Part shown: piece by piece, positions 18,366 to 28,373 of the stretch | Numbering within the stretch: the stretch's first letter is position 1 | Layout: each line of letters begins with the position of its first letter | Assembly: GCA_022825705.1 (NCBI GenBank) | Contig: JAJDWH010000001.1 | Span: 177,588 to 241,587 of the forward strand | Reading direction: 5' to 3' | Length of the DNA: 64,000 nucleotides | Source of the DNA: Alphaproteobacteria bacterium | Lineage (GTDB): Bacteria > Pseudomonadota > Alphaproteobacteria > TMED109 | Position numbers and translations under genes: made by a program | Notes under the pieces: model-generated | Databases searched by the model: none | The model's input: only the letters and a program-made list of their open reading frames with translations | Told to the model about the DNA's origin: nothing

Positions 18366-19658
18366 ATGCAACGGGAAATGGAGCGATTCACGCGGGCCCC
18401 ATCCGGCCGCTTTGCCAACATCCGCCGGGACTACACCGTTGCTGATGTCGAGCGGCTCGCCGGCAGCCTTCGTGTCGAGCACACCCTCGCGCGCCGGGGT
18501 GCGGAGCGACTGTGGGATCTGCTGCAGTCGGACGAGCCCGTGCGGGCGCTCGGCGCCGTGACCGGCAACCAGGCCATGCAGATGGTGCGGGCCGGTCTCA
18601 GGTCCATCTATTTGTCCGGGTGGCAGGTCGCCGCGGACAACAACAAGGCGGGTTCGATGTTTCCCGACCAGAGCCTGTACCCGAGCGACAGCGGGCCCGA
18701 ACTCGCCCGGCGCATCAACAACACCCTACGTCGGGCGGATCAGATCCAGACGCTCGACGGCACCGGCGGAATCGACTGGTTCGCCCCCATTGTCGCCGAC
18801 GCCGAGGCAGGGTTCGGCGGCGTTCTGAACGCGTTCGAAGTCACCAAGGCTTACATCGAGGCGGGCGCCGCGGGTATCCACATCGAGGACCAGCTCGCTT
18901 CCGAGAAAAAATGCGGCCACATGGGCGGGAAGGTCCTCATCCCCACCCAGCAGCACATCCGCAACCTGCAGGCGGCGCGCCTCGCGGCCGACGTCATGGG
19001 CGTGCCCACGCTGATCCTTGCGCGAACCGACGCGGAAAGCGCCAAGCTCATCACGAGCGACATCGACGACAGGGATCGCGAGTTCCTCACCGGCGAGCGC
19101 ACGGCAGAAGGCTTCCACCGTCTGAAGGAAGGAACGAGCTTCCAGCGTTGCGTAGCCCGCGGTCTGGCCTACGCGGAGTACGCCGACCTCATATGGATGG
19201 AGACGTCAACCCCCGACCTGGACCAGGCGCGGCGCTTCGCCGAAGCCATTCACGAGGAATTCCCGGGCAAGCTGCTGTCCTACAACTGCTCACCTTCATT
19301 CAACTGGTCGGCCCATCTCGACGTTTCCACGATGGAACGTTTCCAGCGCGAACTCGGCGCCATGGGCTACAAGTACCAGTTCGTGACCCTCGCCGGGTTC
19401 CACGCGCTGAACTACGGCATGTTCGAACTCGCCGAGGCGTACCGGGACCGGGGCATGGCCGGGTATGCCGACCTGCAGGGATCCGAGTTCGGGGCGGAGT
19501 CCCGCGGATACACCGCGACGCGCCACCAGCACGAAGTGGGCACGGGTTACTTCGATGCCGTCGGCGAGGTGATCGCAGGCGGGCACTCATCGACGACCGC
19601 CCTCGGCGAGTCGACCGAGACCGCCCAATTCCAGGCGCCGGCCCTGGTGGCCGCATAG
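18366..19658 (+). CDS. aceA: Isocitrate lyase
   Basis: 430 residues. Splits isocitrate to glyoxylate and succinate, the first glyoxylate-shunt step. The catalytic loop KKCGHMGG, preceded by HIEDQLASE, contains the active cysteine; metal and substrate blocks ([14 protein letters not shown] [27 protein letters not shown]) are intact. The start was placed at ATG 18366 with GGAG about 13 bases upstream; an in-frame start at 18288 would add 26 non-conserved residues. It is divergent from its probable regulator. Malate synthase G at the left edge completes the pathway, and a DUF4170 gene follows 28 bases downstream. Confidence 0.97.
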   Translation: MQREMERFTRAPSGRFANIRRDYTVADVERLAGSLRVEHTLARRGAERLWDLLQSDEPVRALGAVTGNQAMQMVRAGLRSIYLSGWQVAADNNKAGSMFPDQSLYPSDSGPELARRINNTLRRADQIQTLDGTGGIDWFAPIVADAEAGFGGVLNAFEVTKAYIEAGAAGIHIEDQLASEKKCGHMGGKVLIPTQQHIRNLQAARLAADVMGVPTLILARTDAESAKLITSDIDDRDREFLTGERTAEGFHRLKEGTSFQRCVARGLAYAEYADLIWMETSTPDLDQARRFAEAIHEEFPGKLLSYNCSPSFNWSAHLDVSTMERFQRELGAMGYKYQFVTLAGFHALNYGMFELAEAYRDRGMAGYADLQGSEFGAESRGYTATRHQHEVGTGYFDAVGEVIAGGHSSTTALGESTETAQFQAPALVAA

Positions 19659-19686
19659 CGCGCGTCAAGCGACGGGAGACAGAACG

Positions 19687-19890
19687 ATGAACACGAGGTT
19701 CTGGGTAATCGGTGGAAAGTACACGGACACGGGCTTCAGCAAGCTCGTGAGCGGAAGCGAGCGCGTGATGGGCCCCTATTCCGATCGCGACGCTGCTCTG
19801 GTGGCCTGGCGCCAGGTGGCGGAGGAGACCCGGGGCGATTGCTGCTCCCGCTTTGCGGTGGCCGAGGAACCCTCTCGGGAACACGCCTGA
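19687..19890 (+). CDS. DUF4170 family small protein
   Basis: 67 residues. FWVIGGKYTDTGF at the start, GPYSDRDAALVAW in the middle and the CCSRFAVAEE tail match the small DUF4170 family found almost only in alphaproteobacteria. A GGGAGA ribosome site lies 8 bases upstream. Its 28-base distance from aceA suggests co-transcription. Function is unknown, and it supports the taxonomic inference. Confidence 0.8.
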   Translation: MNTRFWVIGGKYTDTGFSKLVSGSERVMGPYSDRDAALVAWRQVAEETRGDCCSRFAVAEEPSREHA

Positions 19891-20125
19891 TCAGGGCCGC
19901 CGGGCGGGTTCTGCAGCGTCTTAGCGACAAGGTGTCTGGGAGCCCTCGCACCATTTGGTGCTGAGCGTGTCCTGACACCACGGCGCGACGGCCTGGAGAG
20001 CAGGGACCGGGATCGGCCGCGGGGCATTTGCTGCCGTCCCGGCCATCTCTCCGGTACGACCGCTCCGGACGACCCGGTGGGCCCTACCCGGAATGCAAGG
20101 CCATCCGGCCTAATGCGGAGACGAC

Positions 20126-21370
20126 CTAGCCAGGCGCAGGGGCGCCGATCCCCGCCGCCAAGTGGTCGACCAGATCGCGGGCGTCGTCTGCTGCTCCATG
20201 AATGAAACTCGACTTGCGGCGGCGGAGGAAGTTGAGGCCGATCCGATAGAGACCGGGTGACTCGCTCACCACCCCGCCGTCATGGCGGAGCCTTCCCTTG
20301 TGATCGAGAACGGGCAGGTCGAGCCAGGAGTGATCAGCCTCGAACCCGGTCGCCCAGACGACCGTCCGGATGCCGTGCTCGGCAAAATCGAGGGCCAGCG
20401 GCGGTGAATCCTCGACCCTTGTCGGCGGGAAACGGCACGCCGGCCCCACTTCACCATCGAGGCCTTCGTCATCGATCCACTCGTCGATCGTGTCGAGCAG
20501 CCGCCCCAGCTTGAGGTCGGCAAGCGCGCACTTGTTGCGAAGCGAGCCTGAGAACTGGGCCTTCCCGTCGGCGATCCCGGCAAACCGGCCGACCAGGCGG
20601 ACTCCCTGTTCGGTCAGCGCGTTCAGGTCCAGAGTGGTCCTTTCCGGTTTTCCCACCAACTGGGGTGCCGGCACTCGTCGCGCCCGCTTGATGTCGTCGA
20701 CTTCGTCGTACCGCTCGTCGTGGAGCCCGGTCCGGTCCATCCACCACAGGATGTCCTTGCCGCGATACGTTCGGGGCATGCGGACGTGCTCGCCGACCGC
20801 CAGCGTCACCGGGCGGCCGGAAGCGTGGACTTCCTCCGCAATCTGGACGCCGGTGGCCGACGCTCCCACGACCAGAACGCCCCCGTCCGGCAGCGCGGCG
20901 GGGTTCGAGTAGTCCATCGGCGTGCAGGACGTGATCGCACCTGGAAGGTCTGTCGCAAACGCGGGAACCTTCGGGATGTTGCAGCCGCCCGTGGCGAGCA
21001 CCACGGTGGGGGCGTGCCAGACCCCCCGATCGGTCACCACCTGATAGCCGGCGCCGTTCTGACGAACCGATTCGACATTGGTGCGGGTCTCAAGCGAAGG
21101 CCCGACAAGCCGGGCATACCGCTCGATGAATGACACCACCTCGCTGACATCCATGAAGCCGTCGGGATCGTCGCCGTCATAGGCCAGCCCCGGGACCCTT
21201 GCCTGCCAGTTCGGCGTGAGCAGCGTCAGGGAATCCCAACGCTCCGTTCGCCACGAATTGGCGATCTCGCCGCGCTCGATCAACACGTGGTCGATCGAGC
21301 ACGCTGAGAGGTAATGGCTGACGGCGAGGCCGGCATGGCCGGCCCCGACCACGACCGTGGTCGTGCGCAT
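20126..21370 (-). CDS. FAD/NAD(P)-dependent flavin monooxygenase-like oxidoreductase
   Basis: 414 residues. The FAD Rossmann motif VVVGAGHAGLAVSHYL begins at residue 6. A second nucleotide motif, VLVVGASATGVQIAEEV, lies near 160 for NADPH. The WDSLTLLTPNWQ and TVVWATGFEADHSWLD blocks place it with the YUC/CzcO-like flavin monooxygenases. It would oxygenate a small nucleophilic substrate or act as a diaphorase. It starts 8 bases after the OsmC stop and the two are probably co-transcribed; the pairing suggests detoxification of reactive compounds, which is inference. Confidence 0.85.
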   Translation of the reverse strand: MRTTTVVVGAGHAGLAVSHYLSACSIDHVLIERGEIANSWRTERWDSLTLLTPNWQARVPGLAYDGDDPDGFMDVSEVVSFIERYARLVGPSLETRTNVESVRQNGAGYQVVTDRGVWHAPTVVLATGGCNIPKVPAFATDLPGAITSCTPMDYSNPAALPDGGVLVVGASATGVQIAEEVHASGRPVTLAVGEHVRMPRTYRGKDILWWMDRTGLHDERYDEVDDIKRARRVPAPQLVGKPERTTLDLNALTEQGVRLVGRFAGIADGKAQFSGSLRNKCALADLKLGRLLDTIDEWIDDEGLDGEVGPACRFPPTRVEDSPPLALDFAEHGIRTVVWATGFEADHSWLDLPVLDHKGRLRHDGGVVSESPGLYRIGLNFLRRRKSSFIHGAADDARDLVDHLAAGIGAPAPG

Positions 21371-21378
21371 GGCGACGA

Positions 21379-21942
21379 TCAGCTGACCTGGACAGTTACG
21401 TTCGTCGGGTTGGTCAGGATGTCGAACACCGCGGAACGCTTCTGCGATTGCGCGACCAGCGCTTCGATGTCGTTCGGACTGGCGTCGGCATCGATGTCGT
21501 ACGTGACCCGGATGTCGCTGAACCCGTTCCGAACGTCCGGGTCAGCACCCAGAATGCCTTGGATGTCCATGTCGCCCTCGACCGTTGCCTTCACCGAACG
21601 AAGCTGAATGTCCCGGTTCTGGGCCACGGCGGCGACGCCCGCCGTCAGGCAGCTCGCCAAGCCCACCAGAACGATCTCGACCGGTGTCGCTGCGTTGTCC
21701 TCTGCCGCGAACACCAACGGATGATCGGACTCGAAGCCGAACGAGGCCTTGTGCTCGTGCTCCTCACCCAGACCGAAGTAGCCAGCTACCGAGGACCGGC
21801 TGTGGGTGCCGTGCAGCCACTCGTTGGTAGCCCGCCAGGTGAACTTGCCGGCTTCCGGAGTCTCGCCCAACGCATTCCGCGCACCGAGCAAAGCCTCGAC
21901 GTTAACGCCATTTACGGCGGGTTTTTCTGAAGTTGAGGTCAT
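21379..21942 (-). CDS. OsmC family peroxidase-like protein
   Basis: 187 residues. The OsmC/Ohr fold is indicated by VEIVLVGLASCLTAGVAA, the helix with the first redox cysteine. The second cysteine of true Ohr proteins is not seen at the usual place (the segment reads AVFDILTNPTNV), so peroxidase activity is doubtful. GAGGAGG lies 5 bases before ATG 21942; the further upstream start at 21969 is not needed. First gene of a pair with the flavin monooxygenase. Confidence 0.82.
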   Translation of the reverse strand: MTSTSEKPAVNGVNVEALLGARNALGETPEAGKFTWRATNEWLHGTHSRSSVAGYFGLGEEHEHKASFGFESDHPLVFAAEDNAATPVEIVLVGLASCLTAGVAAVAQNRDIQLRSVKATVEGDMDIQGILGADPDVRNGFSDIRVTYDIDADASPNDIEALVAQSQKRSAVFDILTNPTNVTVQVS

Positions 21943-22563
21943 CGGATCCTCCTCACTGGGATGTCGCACTAGGGAGTGGGAGGGTTCGGCGCCATGGCGG
22001 TCATGAAACGACCGGCCCTGGGGCTCGGAGACCCTTCCCTGCTCTCAGGCAGCGAAGTGAAAGAGGTGCCGTCAACCGAATGGCCGAGTGCGGACTGGCC
22101 GCGCCATTCAGCTCCGAACATTGCACAAAGCGGCAGCATACTGCGGCCCCCTCTCTCGCTTCCTACGCGCTCTCTCTAAGAGCGCCGAGAGCGGAGTTCC
22201 GCCTCCGGCTAACTCATCGATCAGGCATTGGCACCGCACAAAGCGGTTGCCGCGGCTTCAAAGGGCCTGTCCCTCCGCCGCTCTGGATGAGCGCGTCCTG
22301 ATGACGTAGTTGAAGCAAAACGGGATCAGACAGTCAACCCCCGACGCAGAATGGGCATACGACCCAATGTCGGAGGCTCAACGTGTTGTCGGTCACAGCT
22401 CGGCGCGATGGCCAGAACCAACCGCTTCCGTCAGGCTCGGTCGGGACGGGCGGATCATGAGCGGTTCCCTCTGCAACCAGACGGCAACCTCCGTCCAACA
22501 TGTTCGCGGCCGATCGATCCCACGTAGGAACTCGCCCCGGCACCCCCTGCCCCGGACAGTTTG
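21943..22563. other. 620-base spacer, no gene recognised
   Basis: Between the OsmC start and the end of the solute-binding gene. CACAAAGCGG occurs twice (near 22122 and 22237). Frames in this stretch are low-quality shadows and no RNA gene was recognised. Confidence 0.35.
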
Positions 22564-23295
22564 CTAGCGCGCCGGCGGTGCAACCGACAGGCGGCCTGTC
22601 ACCCCATGCTTTTCGATGAGCTCGGCGACGAATCCAGAGGCCTTCGTCTCTTCCACGAACTCCCTGAGGAAGGCGGCACCGGCCTCGCGCCCGCGGGTGC
22701 AGCCGATCGCCTGTTGCACCGCGGTGAACTGACCTTCGAGGACGCGGGCGCCGGGCAGGTTCTCGACATCCGCCGTCAACCGGGGCCGCAGCCCGGCAAG
22801 CGCATCGAGCCCTTCGCTCACGAACAGCTCGAACGACGCGTCGATTCCATTGCTGCGAACCAGTTCGGCGTGCTTGATGTTTCGTTCCAGCCACAGGTCA
22901 TAGGCACTGCGGGCTGAGACCGCGATGCGCGTTCCCGGTCGGTCCACATCCGCGATGCTCTCGAACGGTGATCCAGCCGGCACCAAGTAGGTCGCCTGGA
23001 TTTCGCAGTAGGCCGCCGTGAAATCGATCTTTTCGGCGCGTTTCGGTTCCGCGCCGATGTTGCCAATGTCCCAGGCGCCGGTTCCCGCATCGTCGGCAAT
23101 CTCGCCCGGAGACGCGTAGGGCAGCAGTTCGACTCCGACTCCGAGACGACGGGCGATTTCGCGCGCCATGTCGGGCGAAACGCCATCCGGATCTCCGGTG
23201 GTCGTGCGGCCGGTAACCAGAAGAAAGTTGGCCATGTTGATGGCAGCCCGCAACGTACCGCTCGGGGCAAGGTCTTTCGCGATCTCAGGAGACAT
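22564..23295 (-). CDS. Solute-binding protein family 3-like, no signal peptide
   Basis: 243 residues with the family 3 (polar amino acid) binding fold: GTLRAAINMANFLL at the start, PDGVSPDMAREIARRLGV, GAWDIGNIGAEPKRAEKIDFTAAY cut into the two usual blocks, and VDRPGTRIAVSARSAYDLWL. The mature fold begins about 12 residues after the start, and no export signal or lipobox is visible. No permease or ATPase gene is adjacent. It may be an orphan sensor-like binding protein acting in the cytosol, or the annotated start may miss a signal. The family call is fair. Confidence 0.7.
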   Translation of the reverse strand: MSPEIAKDLAPSGTLRAAINMANFLLVTGRTTTGDPDGVSPDMAREIARRLGVGVELLPYASPGEIADDAGTGAWDIGNIGAEPKRAEKIDFTAAYCEIQATYLVPAGSPFESIADVDRPGTRIAVSARSAYDLWLERNIKHAELVRSNGIDASFELFVSEGLDALAGLRPRLTADVENLPGARVLEGQFTAVQQAIGCTRGREAGAAFLREFVEETKASGFVAELIEKHGVTGRLSVAPPAR

Positions 23296-23476
23296 GCAGG
23301 AATCTCGCTAGGTTGTAACGCTCACCGCATCTTGGCGCCGGGGAGTCTCCTCGGCACGTTTTTCTCGCGGGCTAGCGCTCGGGCGACGAAGCATCGCGAA
23401 TACGTTCCATTCGCGGCAGGAAACGGCACAACCCGCTGATCTTCACCGTCGTCCGAAACAGCCGTCGATCCGGGCG

Positions 23477-23866
23477 CTATCGCTCCCCGTAGGAGGCGAT
23501 CTCCAGCAGGTTGCCCTCGGGGTCCCGGAAATAGACTGATGTCATGTCGCCCAATGCGCCCTTCTGGGCGACAGGGCCGTGGACGATCTCGATCGCCTCC
23601 GCGCGCAGGCGCTCGATTGCAGCGTCAAGACTGCCTTCGGTAATGAAACAGAGATCCAGGGCGCCAGGTGGATCGACCTCGCCGGTCATCCAATCGCTTG
23701 CTCCGCTCGGGCGAAGGTTGATTTTCTGCCTGCCAAACTTGAGCGCTATCCGCGGAATGGGCCCGAAGAAGTCGACTCGTTCAAACTCCAGTACCCGCTC
23801 ATACCATTCCGCCATCGCGTCGACATCGCGACAGTTGAGCACCACGTGGTCAATCCGATCGATCAT
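23477..23866 (-). CDS. VOC/glyoxalase family protein
   Basis: 129 residues, one vicinal-oxygen-chelate module pair. IDHVVLNCRDVDAMAEWYERVL opens the fold and MTSVYFRDPEGNLLEI closes it, giving the N-terminal histidine and C-terminal glutamate metal ligands. GGAG lies 8 bases before ATG 23866. Usually fosfomycin-resistance-like, dioxygenase-like or glyoxalase activity; the substrate cannot be told. The in-frame extension to 24031 is rejected as non-homologous. Confidence 0.82.
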   Translation of the reverse strand: MIDRIDHVVLNCRDVDAMAEWYERVLEFERVDFFGPIPRIALKFGRQKINLRPSGASDWMTGEVDPPGALDLCFITEGSLDAAIERLRAEAIEIVHGPVAQKGALGDMTSVYFRDPEGNLLEIASYGER

Positions 23867-24121
23867 CGCCCGACTCCAATTCGCACACCGCTCCTCGCGG
23901 CACTGGCGCCGCCGTGACGACGACAGTCCCCGGCAAGGCCCCGGACAGCCTACCCGCTCTCCCGCCGACGCCCGATGTCGATTACTGTACTTGGAAGGGG
24001 CCGGATATCGTCCGGCAGTGTCGCGACACAACCATCATGACCACGAGCGAAGTTGCGGACGGCCTCACCTGGGCCGATGGCACCTGCCGCGGGGATGAGA
24101 CTCGAGCACAAGGGGCGCAGA

Positions 24122-25570
24122 ATGTCTGAAATCCATTACCGGTCAGCCGCGGAACTGATGTCGCTGCTCGATCGGAGAGAGATCGGTGCCCGGGAGCTGC
24201 TCGATCACTTTCTCCAACGTGTCGAGCAGCACAATCCGGCGCTTAACGCGATTATTTGGCAGGACGCCGAGCGCGCCCGGGTGGAAGCCGACGCCTCGGA
24301 CCAGCGCCGGGCGGCGGGCGAAACCACCGGCCCCCTGGATGGGCTGCCAGTGACCGTGAAGGAAAGCTTCGATCTGGTGGGTGCGCCCACAACATGGGGG
24401 GTTCCGGAATACCGGGACAACATTGCGGCCTCCGACTCGGCCCTGATCGAGAAGTATCGGCGGGGGGGCGCCGTCGTCTTCGGCAAGACGAACGTCCCGT
24501 TCATGCTGTCCGACTGGCAAAGCTTCAACGTGATCCACGGGACCTGCAACAATCCCTGGGATCTCACCCGCACACCGGGCGGATCTTCCGGCGGATCGGC
24601 GGCGGCGCTGGCCACGGGAATGACGGGGCTGGACGCCGGCTCTGACATTGGCGCCTCGATCCGCAACCCGGCGCACTATTGCGGCGTCTTCGGTCACAAG
24701 CCGACCTGGGGGATCATCTCGGGTCGCGGCCAGGCGCTGCCCGGCGATCTTGCCCCCACCGACATCGCGGTTGTCGGCCCGCTGGCCCGATCGGCCGTGG
24801 ATCTTGAGCTGGCGTTCGGCCTTCTGGCCGGAGCGGACGGCCCAGCCGCGCGGGGATGGCAACTGGCGCTGCCGGAGCCAAGGAAACAAAGTCTCCGGGA
24901 ATACCGCGTCGGCGTCATGCTGAGCGATCCGCAGGCGGAGGTCGAGCATGCCTACCAGGACGCCATCGCCGCGCTTGCCCGCTGGCTGGAGGGCGAAGGG
25001 GCGACGGTTGAGCTTGACGCCAAGCCCGCCTTCGGGCCCGCGGAGGCGATGGAGATCTACACCATGCTGCTGCGAGCGGCGACGTCCAAGCGCCTGGACG
25101 ACGAGGTGATCGCGAAGGGAAACGAAGACCTGGCCCGTCTCCCGGCCGAAGCGACTCCCTACCGCCGCCGGATGCTGGAAGCCCAGGCCATGCTGCACCG
25201 GGACTGGCTGAGGTGGAACGAACGTCGATACAAGCTGATGGCCGGCTGGGAAGAGTGGTTTGAGACCTACGACCTACTGCTCTGCCCCGCCGCAGCCTCA
25301 CCGGCCTTCCCACACGACCAAGCGGGCGAGCGCCACGACCGAACGATCACCGTCAATGGCAGAACCCAGCCAGTCGTTGATCAGCTCTTCTGGGCCGGAT
25401 ATCCCTGCGGCTACTACCTGCCCTCATCCGTGGCGCCGATCGGGCTCGCGAACGGCCTACCGGTCGGCATTCAGATCGTCGGGCGCCAGTACGACGATCG
25501 CACCTGCCTACACATGGCCGCGCTGATCGAGGAGGGATACCACCGCTTCGCTCCGCCGCCCGGTTATTGA
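24122..25570 (+). CDS. Amidase, amidase-signature family
   Basis: 482 residues, the third amidase of the window. The triad segments are canonical: lysine in LPVTVKESFD (about residue 80), the signature TPGGSSGGSAAALA (about 153-166), and the serine in DIGASIRNPAHYCG. VAPIGLANGLPVGIQIVGRQYDD near the end marks the C-terminal region of this family. AAGGGG lies 7 bases before ATG 24122. Members act on aliphatic or aromatic amides; the substrate is unknown. It stands alone on the plus strand. Confidence 0.92.
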   Translation: MSEIHYRSAAELMSLLDRREIGARELLDHFLQRVEQHNPALNAIIWQDAERARVEADASDQRRAAGETTGPLDGLPVTVKESFDLVGAPTTWGVPEYRDNIAASDSALIEKYRRGGAVVFGKTNVPFMLSDWQSFNVIHGTCNNPWDLTRTPGGSSGGSAAALATGMTGLDAGSDIGASIRNPAHYCGVFGHKPTWGIISGRGQALPGDLAPTDIAVVGPLARSAVDLELAFGLLAGADGPAARGWQLALPEPRKQSLREYRVGVMLSDPQAEVEHAYQDAIAALARWLEGEGATVELDAKPAFGPAEAMEIYTMLLRAATSKRLDDEVIAKGNEDLARLPAEATPYRRRMLEAQAMLHRDWLRWNERRYKLMAGWEEWFETYDLLLCPAAASPAFPHDQAGERHDRTITVNGRTQPVVDQLFWAGYPCGYYLPSSVAPIGLANGLPVGIQIVGRQYDDRTCLHMAALIEEGYHRFAPPPGY

Positions 25571-25820
25571 TCACGCCGACAATGCTGGCAGTCGTCCGGG
25601 CGCGCCGAACGGCGTCGCCTCGCAGAAGCTCGCCCATCGCGCAAGTCGCGATGCTTGCACGCGGAAGGCGACCGATTGTCGGGAACTGCCAACACGTGTG
25701 GCAGGCTGCTGCCACATCACGGTGGACCTCCGTCAGAATGGGCGGGCGCGCCGGAAGTCAACGCCGGTTCCACGCCGCATCTCAGAACCCGATCGATGAT
25801 CCTCATCAGGAGTACGTTTC

Positions 25821-26522
25821 TTGATCGACGCCTATTACTGGCCAACTCCGAATGGCTGGAAAATCTCCATCGCGCTCGAGGAGATGGAGATCGACTATCG
25901 TGTTGTCCCGGTCAACATCAGCCGCGGCGCCCAGTTCGAGCCGGAATTCCTCAGCATCAGCCCCAACAACCGGATGCCGGCGATCGTCGACCACGACCCG
26001 CAGGGCGGCGGCGCACCTGTATCGGTGTTCGAAAGCGGGGCGATACTGCTGTATCTCGCGGAGAAAACCGGCCGGTTCCTGCCGTCCGACCTTCGAGGTC
26101 GCGTGGAGGTCATGGAATGGCTCATGTGGCAGATGGGCGGGCTCGGGCCGATGCTCGGTCAGGCGGGACACTTTCGCCTCTACGCGCCGGAGACAATTCC
26201 GTATGCGGTAGAGAGGTACACCAACGAAATGCTGCGTCTCTACGGAGTACTTGAACGGCGCCTGGAAGGACGCGAATACATCGCCGGTGACTACTCCATC
26301 GCCGACATGGCCTGCTGGCCCTGGGTCATCACCTACAAGCGCCAGGAAGTGGACCTCGACAGCTTTCCGAACGTCAAGCGCTGGTACAAGGCGCTCCAGC
26401 AGCGCCCGGGGCTCAGGCGGGGCTACGAGGTTGGCAGGGAGTTTGGGCGACCCACCGGTAACTGGGACGCCGAGGCCCGCAAACACCTGATGGCCCATCC
26501 GAACCCGGGAGCGACGCAATGA
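25821..26522 (+). CDS. Glutathione S-transferase, YfcG/Ure2-like
   Basis: 233 residues. IDAYYWPTPNGWKISIALEEM is the nu-class GST opening (TPNGxK motif) found in YfcG-type disulfide reductases. NNRMPAIVDHDP and SVFESGAILLYLAEKTGRF form the glutathione site. The start is TTG at 25821, with AGGAG 8 bases upstream. The stop overlaps the next ATG (ATGA), so it is translationally coupled to the VOC gene. The pair probably handles a glutathione-reactive aldehyde or electrophile. Confidence 0.88.
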   Translation: MIDAYYWPTPNGWKISIALEEMEIDYRVVPVNISRGAQFEPEFLSISPNNRMPAIVDHDPQGGGAPVSVFESGAILLYLAEKTGRFLPSDLRGRVEVMEWLMWQMGGLGPMLGQAGHFRLYAPETIPYAVERYTNEMLRLYGVLERRLEGREYIAGDYSIADMACWPWVITYKRQEVDLDSFPNVKRWYKALQQRPGLRRGYEVGREFGRPTGNWDAEARKHLMAHPNPGATQ

Positions 26523-26986
26523 TCGAAGTCAACGGCATGGCCCACGTGATCCTGACCGTCAGCCGTTTCGACGAAGCGCGGGAATTCTATTGCGAACTGC
26601 TGCCCTTCCTCGGCATGCGGATGGTCTATGACGGCAACAATTTCGTCTATCACGTGGGCGGGCGCACTGCGCTTGGCATCCAGCGCGCCGCACCGGAATA
26701 CGAGGACGAACGCTTCGTCCCGAACCGGGTGGGATTGCACCATCTCTGCCTGAGGGCCCGCTCGCGAGAGGACGTGGACCGGGCGGCAGCGAAACTGCGC
26801 GAGATGGGGGCGAAGATCGACCGGGGGCCGCTCGAGGGCGATTGGGCTCCAGGTTACTACTACTTCGTTTTTGAAGATCCGGACGGGATCCGTCTCGAAA
26901 TCAACTACGTCCCGGGAAAAGGGTTGCTCGTAGGTGACACGCCGCTCTCACCCAGCAACGACCCGGACTGGAATCAGGATCCATGA
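26519..26986 (+). CDS. VOC/glyoxalase family protein coupled to GST
   Basis: 155 residues. MAHVILTVSRFDEAREFYCELLPFLGM starts the VOC fold, VGLHHLCLRARS the second half, and FEDPDGIRLEINYVP supplies the glutamate ligand. The start overlaps the GST stop by 4 bases (ATGA), implying joint expression. GST plus VOC is a common arrangement for conjugation and isomerisation of electrophiles. Confidence 0.87.
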   Translation: MIEVNGMAHVILTVSRFDEAREFYCELLPFLGMRMVYDGNNFVYHVGGRTALGIQRAAPEYEDERFVPNRVGLHHLCLRARSREDVDRAAAKLREMGAKIDRGPLEGDWAPGYYYFVFEDPDGIRLEINYVPGKGLLVGDTPLSPSNDPDWNQDP

Positions 26987-27780
26987 ACTGTCTCACGGAC
27001 GGTATCGATGCCTGACCTGCGGCTAAGGACCGGCTTTCCGGCAATTCGGCGCCCGGCCAATCGATCCGACACCCAGATGCAGACCGGGTCTCCAGGCATC
27101 GTAAGTTCGGAAAATCTGCAAACGCTGGCGCTGTTGATGTAGGCTGCAAGAGGTTCGTTCAGTTCCGGTTCGCTCTCCCTCGGGGCACGATCGCGAAATG
27201 AGACTGTCCAACCCCGAAGCGCTCACCGCGCATGCCGTCGCTGGCGACGTGACCGGCGATGTCCGCGCACCGCTTGCATTCGCCGCGCGACCGCACGGCG
27301 CCGGACATTTTCTCAATTTCACCGCAGTCGGCAGCGAACCGGACCGTCGCTCCCGCGCCAAGTTGGGCGCGGCGGTGATCAGCGACACCAGTTTGTGGGC
27401 CCACCCGCAGCCGCCCAAATGCCAACGAAGGCAGCTGTCCGCCCGCAGGACTGCCGTCAACGACCTGAACGCCGCCAAACCGGCGCTGCCTGATCGCGCC
27501 GACACGATCACCCTGGTCGTAGGCGCGGCGGAACTGCGACACGGTTCCGGTTCCGAAACTTTGCGGGACGAAATGCTGCCTGCCAAGCGACGTCGTGACC
27601 TGGACGACTGCCATACGTGCGTTCCGACTTGCGACTTGCTTTACCTCCGGGACCAGGATCCGGCTTCACCGCAGTGCGTGCACATCAAGGCTGCGCCCGT
27701 CACGTCTTCAATTGACAAGGGGTCGTCTAGCGGCCCGTTGTAACACCGGGAATACAACCCCAGGGAAGGAGGATCCCGCC
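26987..27780. other. 794-base spacer, no supported gene
   Basis: Long frames exist on both strands (27198-27743 plus; 27159-27614 minus), but none has a recognisable family pattern, good start context or steady codon use. Could be a decayed gene. The end of the spacer holds the cupin ribosome site GGAAGGAGG. Confidence 0.35.
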
Positions 27781-28314
27781 ATGGCCCGCCACAAGCATGT
27801 GATCAACGTCAACGACGTCGAGCCGAAGGAAATCTCGGTCGCCGACAAGTTCCACCATGTCGTCAGGGGGCTGGGCAGCTCGACTGGCAACGTCGAACTG
27901 GGCTGCAGCCATTTCAGAGTCGCACCCGGAAAATATGCCTTTCCGAAGCACTCGCACATTCGCAACGAGGAGGCCCTCTTCATCCTCGAAGGGACCGGCA
28001 CGCTGACCATCGGCGACGATGAGATCGTGGTGTCGGCGGGCGACTACGCTGCCCTGCCGATCGGCCGGCACCTGGCCCACAAGCTGGTCAACACCGGCGA
28101 TAGCGACCTAGTCTACCTCTGCCTGTCGACCAACCTCATGCCCGAAATCACCGAATATCCGGATTCGGGCAAGGTCGGCGTGCTCGGAGGCGCGGACTGG
28201 AACAAAGGCCTGGCCGACTTCTATGCCGGCAAGGACGTGTCGGACGACTATTTCTTCAGGTTTTACGAAGGCGACACCCACGTCAACTACTTCACCGGCG
28301 AGATCGACGAATAG
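27781..28314 (+). CDS. Cupin domain protein
   Basis: 177 residues. A single cupin barrel: motif 1 HSHIRNEEALFILEGTGTL gives the H-x-H and E metal ligands (about 59-66); motif 2 is PIGRHLAHKLVN, with the last histidine. A strong GGAAGGAGG ribosome site precedes the ATG. The C-terminal 50 residues (GGADWNKGLADFYAGK onward) recur in stand-alone bacterial cupins of unknown role. Possibly a dioxygenase or sugar epimerase-like enzyme. A clean hairpin follows 25 bases after the stop. Confidence 0.88.
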   Translation: MARHKHVINVNDVEPKEISVADKFHHVVRGLGSSTGNVELGCSHFRVAPGKYAFPKHSHIRNEEALFILEGTGTLTIGDDEIVVSAGDYAALPIGRHLAHKLVNTGDSDLVYLCLSTNLMPEITEYPDSGKVGVLGGADWNKGLADFYAGKDVSDDYFFRFYEGDTHVNYFTGEIDE

Positions 28315-28338
28315 GTTCAGTCGGTAGCAATTGACAGG

Positions 28339-28373
28339 CCTGCCGCCCTGGTCTTCGTCACCGGGGCGGCAGG
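28339..28373 (+). terminator. Terminator hairpin of the cupin gene
   Basis: CCTGCCGCCC (28339-28348) pairs perfectly with GGGCGGCAGG (28364-28373), with extra GGT/ACC pairing inside the loop. No T-run follows. Position just after the stop supports a transcription terminator. Confidence 0.6.

Noticed and set aside
27159..27743. Overlapping long frames on both strands before the cupin gene
   Set aside because: Neither has a family pattern or good start; kept as spacer only.
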